Shown piece after piece: positions 1-8,348 of a stretch of DNA of 64,000 nucleotides. Origin of the DNA: Acidobacteriaceae bacterium (GTDB lineage: Bacteria > Acidobacteriota > Terriglobia > Terriglobales > Acidobacteriaceae); contig JASHNS010000034.1 in assembly GCA_030041515.1 (NCBI GenBank), forward strand, positions 33,537-97,536. The letters run 5' to 3'. Position 1 is the stretch's first letter. Each line of letters begins with the position of its first letter. The notes under the pieces were generated by a model that saw only the letters and a list, made by a program, of their open reading frames with translations, was not told where the DNA came from and made no database searches. Both the position numbers and the translations under genes were made by a program.

Positions 1-1
1 A

Positions 2-82
2 TCCCGCAGCGGTCTCGACTTGATCGCCGTTCAGGAAGGAGTTTTGCCGCATCCCATCTGCGGCGGTGTTCGTCAGCCATGA
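2..82 (+). CDS. possible 3' end of an upstream gene (truncated by window edge)
   Basis: A frame open from the window edge to a TGA whose last bases overlap the ATG of the next gene (ATGA at 79-82). Only about 26 residues are visible, too few to assign a family. The ATGA overlap is the arrangement expected for translational coupling to the K+ channel gene, which otherwise has no obvious Shine-Dalgarno directly before its ATG. A competing frame ends earlier, at 21-23, so this call is weak. Confidence 0.3.
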   Translation, partial: SRSGLDLIAVQEGVLPHPICGGVRQP

Positions 83-1317
83 GACTTCCCCTTCTTCAGC
101 GATGGCGCGCGCGGTATCAGCGCCTTCACCACGAGACCGGAGGCCGCCGCTGGTTTCCACATGTACCGCTCGCTCTGATGCTGATCGGCGGCGGTGCCTG
201 GATCCTGCACGCTACGTTTGGCTGGGACTGGGCGCCCTACTTCCACTCGATGATTCGCGGAGACTTTCATCTCCAGCTGCGCCTGCTCCCGTCCGTGCTC
301 ATCGGCGGCGGTATGGAACTGATGGGTGTCGCGCTGCTGTGGCGCTCGCGGCTGGCGTGGGTGGTTGCGCTGCTGCTGGCTGTCGTCGCCGGGGTCAACA
401 CCGCCCTCACCGGCCGCACCCACGTCGACGTGCTGCTGGCGTATTTCACCCTGGTCGTGGCGCTCCTGCTGCTGGCGTGGCGCCATTTCGATCGCACCAG
501 CCTGGCTGCGAGCACGCTGTTCGCCATTACGTCGGTAGTGATGCTGCTGCTGTACGCGACATTCGGCAGTTTCTATCTCGGCGGCGAATTTCATCCGCCT
601 ATCCATGACCTGGTTACCGCACTCTACTACTCGATGGTGACGATGAGCACGGTGGGATACGGCGATATTGTCCCGACCACTCCTGAGGCCCGTCTCTTCA
701 CGGTCTCAGTAATCGTGCTTGGCGTCGCCATCTTCGCTACCTCGCTCACCGCCGTCATCGCGCCGCTGGTCAGCCAGAGCCTGCAGCGCATCATCAACCG
801 GAAAGGACCGGCCATGAAACGCGAAAACCATTTTGTCGTGATCGGCAACACGCCCCTGGCGGTGAATACCTGGCGCGAGCTCGCACGGCGCGGCCGGCCC
901 GTGACGCGCGTCCTGCGCGAAGCTCCCGAAGAGACGCAAACCAAAGATGTAGACCTGGTCGTCGGCGACCCCAGCATGACCGAGACCCTGCGCGAAGCCG
1001 GCGCAGACAAGGCCGAGGCCGTTCTGGCCATGATGGCTGATGACTCGGAGAACGCCTTCTGTGTACTCGCTGTGCGCGAACTGGGCTCCGCTACGCGCAC
1101 GGTCGCCGCAGTGAACGACGCGCGGCATCTGAGCCGCGTGAAGCTCGTTCAGCCGGATGTCGTGATCGCCCCCCAGGTCCTCGGCGGAGAACTTACGGCC
1201 ATGCTGCTCTCCGGCGAACAGGTGACGCCCGAGTTCGTCATGCAGCGCGTTTTTCAGCAAACGGACTCCCAGACCGGAGCGCAAAACCAGGCACCACACT
1301 CCGGCGACACCCCTTAA
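79..1317 (+). CDS. kch: Kch-like potassium channel with RCK/TrkA-N domain
   Basis: An inner-membrane K+ channel of 412 residues, close to the usual length of E. coli Kch. The N-terminal half has about six hydrophobic segments (roughly residues 30-50, 75-95, 95-115, 120-140, 150-172 and 210-235). The selectivity filter TVGYGD lies just before the last of these. From about residue 250 a Rossmann-type RCK (TrkA-N) domain starts with VVIGNTPLAVN, expected to bind a nucleotide or ion and gate the pore. No regular arginine ladder of a voltage-sensor S4 helix is visible, so ligand gating is more likely than voltage gating. The ATG at 79 overlaps the stop of a possible upstream gene; there is no good in-frame alternative. 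An esterase gene follows 28 bases downstream on the same strand. Confidence 0.88.
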   Translation: MRLPLLQRWRARYQRLHHETGGRRWFPHVPLALMLIGGGAWILHATFGWDWAPYFHSMIRGDFHLQLRLLPSVLIGGGMELMGVALLWRSRLAWVVALLLAVVAGVNTALTGRTHVDVLLAYFTLVVALLLLAWRHFDRTSLAASTLFAITSVVMLLLYATFGSFYLGGEFHPPIHDLVTALYYSMVTMSTVGYGDIVPTTPEARLFTVSVIVLGVAIFATSLTAVIAPLVSQSLQRIINRKGPAMKRENHFVVIGNTPLAVNTWRELARRGRPVTRVLREAPEETQTKDVDLVVGDPSMTETLREAGADKAEAVLAMMADDSENAFCVLAVRELGSATRTVAAVNDARHLSRVKLVQPDVVIAPQVLGGELTAMLLSGEQVTPEFVMQRVFQQTDSQTGAQNQAPHSGDTP

Positions 1318-1333
1318 GGCAACTCAGCCTGCA

Positions 1334-1339
1334 TATACT
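1334..1339 (+). promoter_or_regulatory. -10-like TATACT directly before the esterase start
   Basis: TATACT (five of six matches to TATAAT) lies six bases upstream of the ATG at 1346, and there is no Shine-Dalgarno between them. A transcript initiated at the usual distance would begin at or next to the start codon. No clear -35 was found. See the finding on leaderless starts. Confidence 0.45.
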
Positions 1340-1345
1340 GGTCCG

Positions 1346-2323
1346 ATGAAGTGGTGCTTTCTCCTTACCTTCCTGATGATGGCTTCCCTTCCCATGCATG
1401 CGCAGGTTCCACCGGGAATCCCGCAGCCCGTCTACCTGTGGCCGAATGGCGTGCCCGGTGCGCTGGGACACAGCGAGGCCGATCTCCCCCGGCTCTATCC
1501 ATTTCTGCCAAAGACGCGCTCCACGAGCACCGCTGTCCTCGTGATTCCAGGTGGCGGATATCAGTTCGTCGCCATTGGCCATGAAGGCTTCCAGATCGCC
1601 CACTGGCTGAATGCGCAGGGCATCGCCGCATTTGTGCTTGACTATCGCGTGGCGCCCTATCAATATCCGGCGGAAATCGAGGATGGGGAGCGCGCTCTGC
1701 GCCTCGTTCGCGCTCATGCCGCGGAGTATGCGATCGACCCCGATCGCCTGGGCGTCTGGGGATTTTCCGCCGGTGGGCACCTTGCGTCGACGATCGGCAC
1801 TCACTGCGACGACGATCCGGTACGGCTCGCAGCTCCTGATGCCGTCGACAAGCTCAGCTGCCATCCGGACTTCATGATTCTCGCCTATCCGGTCATCGGC
1901 ATGACTCCTCCGGTCACGCACATGGGATCCCGCGAGAACCTGCTCGGGGCTCATCCGAACCCGCAGCTGGAACGCAACTTGTCGAATCAGTATCAGGTGA
2001 CTGACAAGACCCCCCCAACATTCCTCTTCGCCACCAGCTTCGACCCCACCGTTCCCATCCAGAACAGTCTCGATTTCTACCGCGCGCTCCTCGATCATCA
2101 CGTTCCGTCGGAGGCGCACTTTTACGATTACTCCAACCACGGCTGCGGACTCTGCGGATCGATTGAGCCGCTCTCCACCTGGCCGATGCTGCTGCGCAAC
2201 TGGCTCGTCCAGTTAGGCTGGATCCCTCCAAATGCGCCGCCTCCTCCGCCGCCAGCGCCGAATGTCCCCGTGTGGGTTCCCGGCCTGCAGGGTCCTGGCG
2301 CACCGGCCACAGCGCCCCAATAA
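1346..2323 (+). CDS. secreted alpha/beta-hydrolase (acetylesterase/BD-FAE type)
   Basis: A predicted exported carboxyl-ester hydrolase of 325 residues. Residues 1-20 form a signal peptide ending in MHAQ. The oxyanion-hole motif is GGGYQFV (about 69-75), the nucleophile elbow is GFSAGG (about residue 139), and the probable catalytic histidine is in YSNHGCG near residue 265. This layout matches the bacterial acetylxylan/feruloyl esterase-like branch of alpha/beta hydrolases, which remove acetyl groups from plant polysaccharides. The C-terminus is a proline-rich tail without obvious function. A periplasmic polysaccharide deacetylase role fits the polymer-degrading lifestyle of the group but is inference; the substrate cannot be read from sequence. 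Confidence 0.82.
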   Translation: MKWCFLLTFLMMASLPMHAQVPPGIPQPVYLWPNGVPGALGHSEADLPRLYPFLPKTRSTSTAVLVIPGGGYQFVAIGHEGFQIAHWLNAQGIAAFVLDYRVAPYQYPAEIEDGERALRLVRAHAAEYAIDPDRLGVWGFSAGGHLASTIGTHCDDDPVRLAAPDAVDKLSCHPDFMILAYPVIGMTPPVTHMGSRENLLGAHPNPQLERNLSNQYQVTDKTPPTFLFATSFDPTVPIQNSLDFYRALLDHHVPSEAHFYDYSNHGCGLCGSIEPLSTWPMLLRNWLVQLGWIPPNAPPPPPPAPNVPVWVPGLQGPGAPATAPQ

Positions 2324-2333
2324 CGTTGTCACT

Positions 2334-3317
2334 ATGACAGGCACCTATTCAGTTCCGGCGGAAGCGGCAGGTCAGCGGCTGGATGCCTGGCTCGTGCGCC
2401 AGATCGAGGGCATCAGCCGCGTACGTGTGCAGCTTCTGCTCAGCCAGGACAAGGTCCGTCTCGATGGCAAATCGGCCAGGCCCTCCCTGCGCCTGCGCGG
2501 CGGCGAAACGGTCGAGGTCCTCGGCAATCCCGCGCCGCCCCCACTTAAAGCCTTCCCGGAAGACATTCCGCTGCAGGTAGTCTATGAAGACGATGATCTT
2601 TCAGTCATCGACAAGCCAGCCGGCATGATGGTTCACGCGGGTGCGGGGGCGGCCGATCAAGGCACTCTCGTGAATGCGCTGCTGCACCGGTATGAAGCGC
2701 TTTCCGGTGCCGGGGGCGAGTTGCGGCCTGGTATCGTGCATCGCCTCGATAAGCAAACCAGCGGCCTCATCATCGTCGCCCGCAACGACCCCGCGCACGC
2801 GCGCCTGGCTGCAATGTTCTCGGGCCGCCAGATTCGCAAGACTTACCTTGCGCTCGTCCACGGCGAGATGAAACACCCCGCAGGCACCATCAACGCGCCC
2901 ATCGCCCGCGATCTGCAGCGGCGTACGCGCATGACGACCCGGCGTGAATCGGGCGCGCGCCACGCGGTTTCGCACTATACCGTGCAGCGCCGCATTCGCT
3001 CGCGATTTGGAGCATTTACGCTGGTTTCAGTGCGGATTGAAACCGGCCGAACACACCAGATCCGCGTACACCTTGCCTCGCTCGGCCACCCGGTCGTCGG
3101 GGACACACTGTACGGCGCGCCGGCGCGCATCACGGAGCCAGTTACAGGTGGCAAATCGGCGCCTCAACCAGAAACCCTCGCGCTCGATCGCAATTTCCTG
3201 CACGCGGCAGAGCTGGAATTCGCTCATCCCACCACCGGCAAGCCGTTGCACTTCCAGGTGCCGCTGCCGGGGGAGCTCGACCAGTTCCTGCGCGGCCTGG
3301 AGCAGCCAGCAGCCTGA
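2334..3317 (+). CDS. rluD: RluD-family 23S rRNA pseudouridine synthase
   Basis: A 327-residue RluA/RluD-type pseudouridine synthase. The N-terminal S4 RNA-binding domain spans about residues 10-70 (AGQRLDAWLVRQ). The catalytic domain follows, with the HRLDKQTSGL motif carrying the catalytic aspartate. A late GRTHQIRVHLA block is also diagnostic of the family. The ATG at 2334 was chosen because it starts just before the S4 domain; an upstream in-frame extension overlaps the esterase gene. RluD modifies helix 69 of 23S rRNA, but paralogues RluA and RluC share these motifs, so the exact target is inferred from the S4 domain and overall length. Confidence 0.86.
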   Translation: MTGTYSVPAEAAGQRLDAWLVRQIEGISRVRVQLLLSQDKVRLDGKSARPSLRLRGGETVEVLGNPAPPPLKAFPEDIPLQVVYEDDDLSVIDKPAGMMVHAGAGAADQGTLVNALLHRYEALSGAGGELRPGIVHRLDKQTSGLIIVARNDPAHARLAAMFSGRQIRKTYLALVHGEMKHPAGTINAPIARDLQRRTRMTTRRESGARHAVSHYTVQRRIRSRFGAFTLVSVRIETGRTHQIRVHLASLGHPVVGDTLYGAPARITEPVTGGKSAPQPETLALDRNFLHAAELEFAHPTTGKPLHFQVPLPGELDQFLRGLEQPAA

Positions 3318-3342
3318 TGCCAGCGGCGCCCCTGCTTCGCGC

Positions 3343-4050
3343 CTACAGCCCGAAATAAATGCCGATGGTAGGTTCGGCAGTCTGGACAAAGGCCCCCGTC
3401 GCGGGAAAAAGCGACGCTGCCACGTCTGGATCCTTATACATCTCGCCACGGTACTGCAGGCGGATACCAGCGCGGTGCAAAATCTGCCAATCAACACCAG
3501 CGCCGTAGACATAGGCCGCCGTGACAACACTGGACAGGCTGAAATAGTTCTCGACCGGAGCGCTTCCCGCGCTCGATGGAATCGCCACCGTCACCTGGCC
3601 GTTATCGGGCGTGGCGAGCAGGGCGCCGATACCCAGTACGGCGAAGGGCCGCAGGTTCCCAACTTTCATCGAAGGCACCCAGTCCACGGAAAACGTCTGG
3701 TCAAAGGTTTGTACCGTCGTCGCCGCTGGCGTGAAACTGCAGGCCGGTGTGCACGGAAACCCCGGCGGCGTAAGCGGGGCTGTGGTCGACCACGTATCGT
3801 TGTGCGGACCTACGATCGAGTACGCGGCTTCAAAGCCCATCAGCGGACTGCTGACGTGCCGCAGTTCCACTGTGCCGCCATACCAGTTCGGCGTCGTATG
3901 CGTCACAAAGTTGCCGGTGGCGCTTTGCGTCAAAGCAAAAAAGCCGCTTAGCCCAAGGTCAGTTTCGCCATGGCCCTTTGGGTTGGCGGCAAGAGCGGGC
4001 AAAGCGAGCATGGCGAGCGTTGCACAGGCAAGCAGGGGACGAATTCGCAT
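3343..4050 (-). CDS. small outer-membrane beta-barrel protein
   Basis: A 235-residue exported protein. A clear signal peptide (about residues 1-21, ending LPALA) precedes alternating polar/apolar strands. The mature protein begins with a glycine/serine-rich strand and ends in GIYFGL, as expected of an OmpA-like or OmpW-like eight-strand barrel (outer_membrane_beta-barrel family). The start has a good Shine-Dalgarno, GGAGG, five bases upstream. The gene is convergent with rluD and divergent from ohr. No ligand can be inferred. Such small porin-like barrels are frequent in acidobacterial genomes and poorly characterised. Confidence 0.65.
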   Translation of the reverse strand: MRIRPLLACATLAMLALPALAANPKGHGETDLGLSGFFALTQSATGNFVTHTTPNWYGGTVELRHVSSPLMGFEAAYSIVGPHNDTWSTTAPLTPPGFPCTPACSFTPAATTVQTFDQTFSVDWVPSMKVGNLRPFAVLGIGALLATPDNGQVTVAIPSSAGSAPVENYFSLSSVVTAAYVYGAGVDWQILHRAGIRLQYRGEMYKDPDVAASLFPATGAFVQTAEPTIGIYFGL

Positions 4051-4194
4051 GAAGCCTCCACAAAGACTTTATAGGATTGTTCGTTGATTTTGAATTCAGC
4101 AATTGGACGTGCCGTATCGGGGTTGGTAACTTCAGAGTGCGGCGCAATTCCGGTGGGGAGCTGCCCGAAAATCGACAACAGGGGATCAAGCTCA

Positions 4195-4626
4195 ATGAAG
4201 GTTCTCTATACGGCTGATGTGACGGCGGAGGGCGCGCGCCACGGGCATGTGCGCTCGTCCGACGGCCTGCTGGACCACGATTTGGCTCTGCCGCCGGGTA
4301 TGGGCGGCAAGGGTGACAAAACCAATCCCGAGCAGCTCTTCGGCGCCGGTTATGCGGCCTGCTTCGGCGGCGCGGTGGAATTCATGGCGCAGCAGGCGAA
4401 GAAGCCCACCGGCACGGTCAGCGTGCGCGCGCGCGTTGGCGTCGGCCCGTTTGACGAGGGCAACGGTGAGGGATTCACCTTGCGGGTGGAACTGGACGTG
4501 ACCATCCCCGAGCAGGATCAGAAGGGTGCGGAAGAACTGGCCGCAGCGGCGCATCGCGTGTGCCCGTATTCGAATGCGACCCGAGGCAACATTGAAGTGG
4601 TTGTGCGGGCGAAGGGCGGGAAATAA
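4195..4626 (+). CDS. ohr: organic hydroperoxide resistance protein (Ohr/OsmC family)
   Basis: A 143-residue OsmC-fold thiol peroxidase that reduces organic hydroperoxides in the cytoplasm using two cysteines. The first cysteine lies in NPEQLFGAGYAACF (about residue 60). The second is in CPYSNATRGN near residue 124. Both surroundings and the total length match Ohr rather than the longer-spaced OsmC proper. The ATG at 4195 gives the canonical start MKVLYTADVTAEG; an upstream in-frame extension of 37 codons is unsupported. Ohr is usually regulated by a MarR-type OhrR, which is not present here. The gene is convergent with rel, one base apart. Confidence 0.88.
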   Translation: MKVLYTADVTAEGARHGHVRSSDGLLDHDLALPPGMGGKGDKTNPEQLFGAGYAACFGGAVEFMAQQAKKPTGTVSVRARVGVGPFDEGNGEGFTLRVELDVTIPEQDQKGAEELAAAAHRVCPYSNATRGNIEVVVRAKGGK

Positions 4627-4627
4627 C

Positions 4628-6904
4628 CTACAGCTTCTGCGAGCGCTGCACATCACGCACGCCTGGCAAGCGCCTCAGGCCCTGGACGAGACGGTTCAGA
4701 TGGCGCAGATCCTCGGCTTCCAGAACGAATTCGATCAGAGCGTCCCCGGCGTCGCCCGGATGCGTTTCCACCGTGCGGATATTCGCTTCCTCGTCGCTGA
4801 TGACCGCCGTGATTTCCTTCAGCATGCCCGCGCGATCGTCGCAGTGGATGGTCAGCTTGACCGGATACGTTTGTGTGGGGCCGGATTTCACCTCGGGCGC
4901 GCGCGCCCACTCCACGGCGATGCGGCGATCGGACTCGTAGAGCAGATTCTGCACGTTGGGACAATTGCGCGCATGCACGGCCACACCCTTGCCGCGTGTG
5001 ACATAGCCAATGATCTCTTCGCCGCGGATCGGGTTACAGCAACGCGCGCGATAGACCAGCAGTTCGTTCTGGCCCTCCACGATCAGCGAATCCGAGCCGC
5101 TCGTCGCCGAGACGCGCGTGACCGCCGCCGCGCCGGGCGCCGTCGCCGCTTCGGGCTCCGGCTGCTGGTGCACCAGCCCCGGCGCCAGCCTGTTCAGCAC
5201 CTGACGCGCGGAGTACTTCCCAAAGCCGATGGCCGCCATCAGGTCGTTCGGCGTGGCCACGCTGTACTCATTTGCGAGCCGCGCAAAGTCTGACTCTTCG
5301 AACTGCGAGAGCGGGATTTTGTACTTCCGCGCTTCGCGCTCCAGCAGTTTGCGGCCGATCTCGATGGCGCGCTCGCGCTGATGCTCGTTCAGCCAGTGGC
5401 GAATCTTGTTGCGCGCGCGGCTGCTCTTCACAAACGTCAGCCAGTCGCGGCTGGGCGTGTGCCCGTTCTGCGTGATCACTTCCACGATGTCGCCGTTGCG
5501 CAACCTGGTCCGCAGCGGCACCATGCGCCCGTTCACCCTCGCACCGACGCAGGTATTGCCGACTTCCGTGTGAATCGCGTAAGCAAAGTCGATCGGCGAG
5601 CCGTCGCGCGGCACCACGACCACTTTTCCTTTCGGCGTGAAGGTATAAACCTCCTCCGGGAACAGATCGATCTTGAGCGTCGAAAGGAACTCGTTCGGAT
5701 CGCTCATGTCGCGCTGCCACTCGACCAGTTGCCGCACCCACGCGAGGCGCTGCTCGTCGCGCGCGCTAATCGGCGAGCCGCCGTCCTTGTACTTCCAGTG
5801 CGCGGCGATGCCCTCTTCGGCGATGCGGTGCATCTCCTCGGTACGGATCTGCACCTCGAACTGATGCCCGCCCTCGCCCATTACCGTCGTGTGCAGCGAC
5901 TGATAGAGGTTCGGCCGCGGCATCGCGATGAAATCCTTAATGCGCCCCGGCACCGGCCGCCAAATCGAGTGGATCAACCCAAAAACTGCGTAGCAGTCCT
6001 GCACGCTGGTCGTAATCACCCGCAGCGCCAGCAGATCGTAGACCTGATCAATCGATGTCTGCGACTTCACCAGCTTCTGGTGAATGCTGAAGAGCCGCTT
6101 GATGCGCCACTCCACCCGTGCCTTGATGTGGTTCTCACGCAGCTTCTCGACGAGCAGCGCCTCCACGCCGGCCAGAAACTGCTCACCTTCCGAGCGGCGC
6201 GCCTCGACGGCCTCGTTCAGCTGTTCCCAGGTGATGGAGTCCACATAGCGGAACGCCAGGTCTTCCAGCTCGCCGCGCAGCTTGCCCATGCCCAGCCGAT
6301 GCGCAAGCGGGGCGTAGATGTCCAGTGTCTCGCGCGCGATGGAGCGCTGCCGCTCCGGCGACAAATGCTCGAGCGTGCGCATGTTGTGCAAACGATCAGC
6401 CAGCTTGATGAGCACGACGCGCACGTCGCTGACCATGGCCAGCAGCATCTTGCGAACATTCTCGGCCTGACGATCTTCGCGATTGGCGAACTGGATCTTG
6501 TCGATTTTGGTGACGCCTTCGACGATGTGCGCCACCTGCTCGCCGAACCGGGCGACGATGTCCTCGGTGGTGACGGGCGTATCTTCCACCGCGTCGTGCA
6601 GCAGCCCTGCCGCGATGGCCGTCGAGTCCAGTTTCATCTCCGCCAGCACTATCGCGACTTCCAGCGGATGCAGCACGTAGGGCTCGCCCGAGGCGCGCCG
6701 TTGCCCCTTGTGGTGCTCCAGACAGAACTGCCAGGCGCGGCGGATGATCTCCAGATCGTCGGTGGGGCGGTTGCCGCGGATCGTGTCCAGGAGCCGCCCA
6801 AACTTCTCCGGAAACGGGTCAACCACCCCATCAGCGGAAGCTGATGGGGACCCCGGCCCGGAGACCCGCTCAACCTGGAGCGGTTGAGGCTGAACACTCG
6901 CCAT
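4628..6904 (-). CDS. rel: bifunctional (p)ppGpp synthetase/hydrolase (Rel/SpoT family)
   Basis: A 758-residue stringent-response enzyme that makes and breaks (p)ppGpp. The domains in order are an HD hydrolase (LLHDAVEDT around residues 101-109), a synthetase domain (about 255-375), a TGS domain (about 412-473) and a C-terminal ACT domain (about 680-755). The synthetase carries RIKD (321-324), the basic RxKD signature of bifunctional Rel enzymes rather than the acidic ExDD of monofunctional RelA. Both activities are therefore expected. A TATAAT box lies five bases before the ATG with no ribosome-binding site, suggesting a leaderless transcript. It is the only RelA/SpoT-type gene in the window. 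Confidence 0.94.
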   Translation of the reverse strand: MASVQPQPLQVERVSGPGSPSASADGVVDPFPEKFGRLLDTIRGNRPTDDLEIIRRAWQFCLEHHKGQRRASGEPYVLHPLEVAIVLAEMKLDSTAIAAGLLHDAVEDTPVTTEDIVARFGEQVAHIVEGVTKIDKIQFANREDRQAENVRKMLLAMVSDVRVVLIKLADRLHNMRTLEHLSPERQRSIARETLDIYAPLAHRLGMGKLRGELEDLAFRYVDSITWEQLNEAVEARRSEGEQFLAGVEALLVEKLRENHIKARVEWRIKRLFSIHQKLVKSQTSIDQVYDLLALRVITTSVQDCYAVFGLIHSIWRPVPGRIKDFIAMPRPNLYQSLHTTVMGEGGHQFEVQIRTEEMHRIAEEGIAAHWKYKDGGSPISARDEQRLAWVRQLVEWQRDMSDPNEFLSTLKIDLFPEEVYTFTPKGKVVVVPRDGSPIDFAYAIHTEVGNTCVGARVNGRMVPLRTRLRNGDIVEVITQNGHTPSRDWLTFVKSSRARNKIRHWLNEHQRERAIEIGRKLLEREARKYKIPLSQFEESDFARLANEYSVATPNDLMAAIGFGKYSARQVLNRLAPGLVHQQPEPEAATAPGAAAVTRVSATSGSDSLIVEGQNELLVYRARCCNPIRGEEIIGYVTRGKGVAVHARNCPNVQNLLYESDRRIAVEWARAPEVKSGPTQTYPVKLTIHCDDRAGMLKEITAVISDEEANIRTVETHPGDAGDALIEFVLEAEDLRHLNRLVQGLRRLPGVRDVQRSQKL

Positions 6905-6909
6905 AATTC

Positions 6910-6915
6910 ATTATA
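6910..6915 (-). promoter_or_regulatory. perfect TATAAT box immediately upstream of rel
   Basis: A perfect TATAAT on the minus strand is separated by only five bases from the rel ATG at 6904. Transcription would start at about the A of the ATG. No convincing -35 was found at 16-18 bases. The region to 7007 is the divergent spacer shared with the rRNA methyltransferase gene. Confidence 0.55.
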
Positions 6916-7007
6916 TGCGGGCTTTGCAGCAGGATCGGCAACGGTATCGCGGGACGATTGCGCCCGTCACGCCGCCCCGAGCCGCTGTGCGAAGATTCTG
7001 AAAGACC

Positions 7008-8348
7008 ATGCCGAAGCCGAGATCTCATCGAGGCCGCACAAAATCCACCAACGGACCGGGCCCGCACAGGGGGGCAGCGAGCCGCGAAGGCGCCAACATA
7101 CATGAGCCCCCCGACGTCCACGTCGAGCTCCCTCCCAACGCCGTCCAGATCTCTCGCCGCGCCGCGGACCGCCTGCGCGCCGGCCACGTCTGGGTCTACC
7201 GCTCCGACGTGGAAGCGTGGCCCAACAACCTGGGGGCCATCCCCGCCGGCTTGATCCCGGTCGCCGACCAGCGCGGCGCGCTGCTCGGCACCGCGCTCTA
7301 CAGCCCGGCTTCCGAAATCGCGCTGCGCCTCGTCACGCGTGACCTGCTCGCTGCGGAGTCCGCCTGGCTCGACCTGCTGCGCGAGCGGCTCCGCGACGCC
7401 ATCTGCCGCCGCCAGTCCCTGCTCGACGCAAATACCGACGCCTGCCGGCTCGTCTTCAGCGAAGCCGACGAGCTGCCCGGCCTCACCGCCGACCGTTACG
7501 CCGGCCTGGTCATCGTCCAGCTCCGGCATAAAGCGCTGGACACCGACTCGACCCGCACCGCAGTCGCCGAAACGCTCCGCGACGCCCTCGACCCTGACAC
7601 TATCCTTGAGCGCGAGGATCCCCGTATTCGCGAGCTGGAACAGCTCAGCTCACCCGCCTCGGCCACGCTCTTCGCGCGCTATCCCGACCGTCCCATCACT
7701 CAAACCGTCTTCCGTCTCAACGGCCTCAACTTTCACTTCGACGCCGCCAGCGGCCAGAAAACCGGCGCGTTCCTCGACCAGCGCGAGAACTACGTCGCCG
7801 CCGCGCGCCATGCTCGCGGCGAAGCCCTCGACGTCTGCACCTATCAGGGCGGATTCGCGCTGCACCTCGCCCGCTCCTGCCCGCGCGTCACCGGCGTCGA
7901 CGTCTCGCATGCTGCACTGGAGGTTGCCGAGCGCAATCTCGAAGAGAATCGCGCCGCTCTCGCCAGCACCGAAGTCGACTGGGTCGAGGCCGACGCCTTC
8001 GATCTGCTCCGCGACTGGAGCGATGCCGGCACGCAGTACGGCACCATCGTGCTCGACCCTCCCGCCTTCGCCAAAAGCCGCCGCGCCCTCGAGGGAGCGC
8101 TGCGCGGTTATCGCGAGCTGAATCTTCGCGCGATGAAGATGCTGCGCCCGGGCGGCCGTCTCATTACCTGCTCCTGCTCGCATCACGTCTCGCTCAATGA
8201 TTTTCTCGAAACCCTGCGCGGTGCCGCCGGCGACGCGCGCCGCCGCGTACGCCTGCTCGAAATCCGCGGCGCCGCCGCCGACCACCCTGTGGTCCTCAAC
8301 ATCCCCGAGACGGAATATCTGAAGTGCGTAGTGCTGGAGGCGGTTTAG
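7008..8348 (+). CDS. RlmI-like class I rRNA methyltransferase with PUA domain
   Basis: A SAM-dependent RNA methyltransferase of up to 446 residues resembling RlmI (m5C1962 of 23S rRNA). An N-terminal PUA-like segment starts at about residue 45 (RRAADRLRAGHVWVYRSDVE), followed by a middle domain and a Rossmann methyltransferase. The latter contains GEALDVCTYQGGFALHLA (motif I), LDPPAFAKSR (motif IV) and a late CSCSHHV (motif VI) with the cysteine used by m5C enzymes. The first 35 or so residues are low complexity, and the true start could lie further in, although no good in-frame ATG is present there. It ends in a four-base TTAG overlap with the convergent iscS stop. Confidence 0.82.
   Translation: MPKPRSHRGRTKSTNGPGPHRGAASREGANIHEPPDVHVELPPNAVQISRRAADRLRAGHVWVYRSDVEAWPNNLGAIPAGLIPVADQRGALLGTALYSPASEIALRLVTRDLLAAESAWLDLLRERLRDAICRRQSLLDANTDACRLVFSEADELPGLTADRYAGLVIVQLRHKALDTDSTRTAVAETLRDALDPDTILEREDPRIRELEQLSSPASATLFARYPDRPITQTVFRLNGLNFHFDAASGQKTGAFLDQRENYVAAARHARGEALDVCTYQGGFALHLARSCPRVTGVDVSHAALEVAERNLEENRAALASTEVDWVEADAFDLLRDWSDAGTQYGTIVLDPPAFAKSRRALEGALRGYRELNLRAMKMLRPGGRLITCSCSHHVSLNDFLETLRGAAGDARRRVRLLEIRGAAADHPVVLNIPETEYLKCVVLEAV

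Noticed and set aside
79..1317. Voltage gating of the K+ channel
   Set aside because: No S4-like helix with regularly spaced arginines was found; the RCK domain is a more likely gate.
2321..2326. TAACGT seven bases before the rluD ATG as another leaderless -10 box
   Set aside because: It includes the TAA stop of the esterase gene and matches the -10 consensus poorly, so I did not count it.
5381..6844. Long open frame antisense to rel, and similar ones antisense to the PAS kinase, hemL and pncB genes
   Set aside because: High G+C at third positions of the real genes keeps the opposite frame open. The products have no recognisable domains and are extremely rich in His, Arg and Asp.
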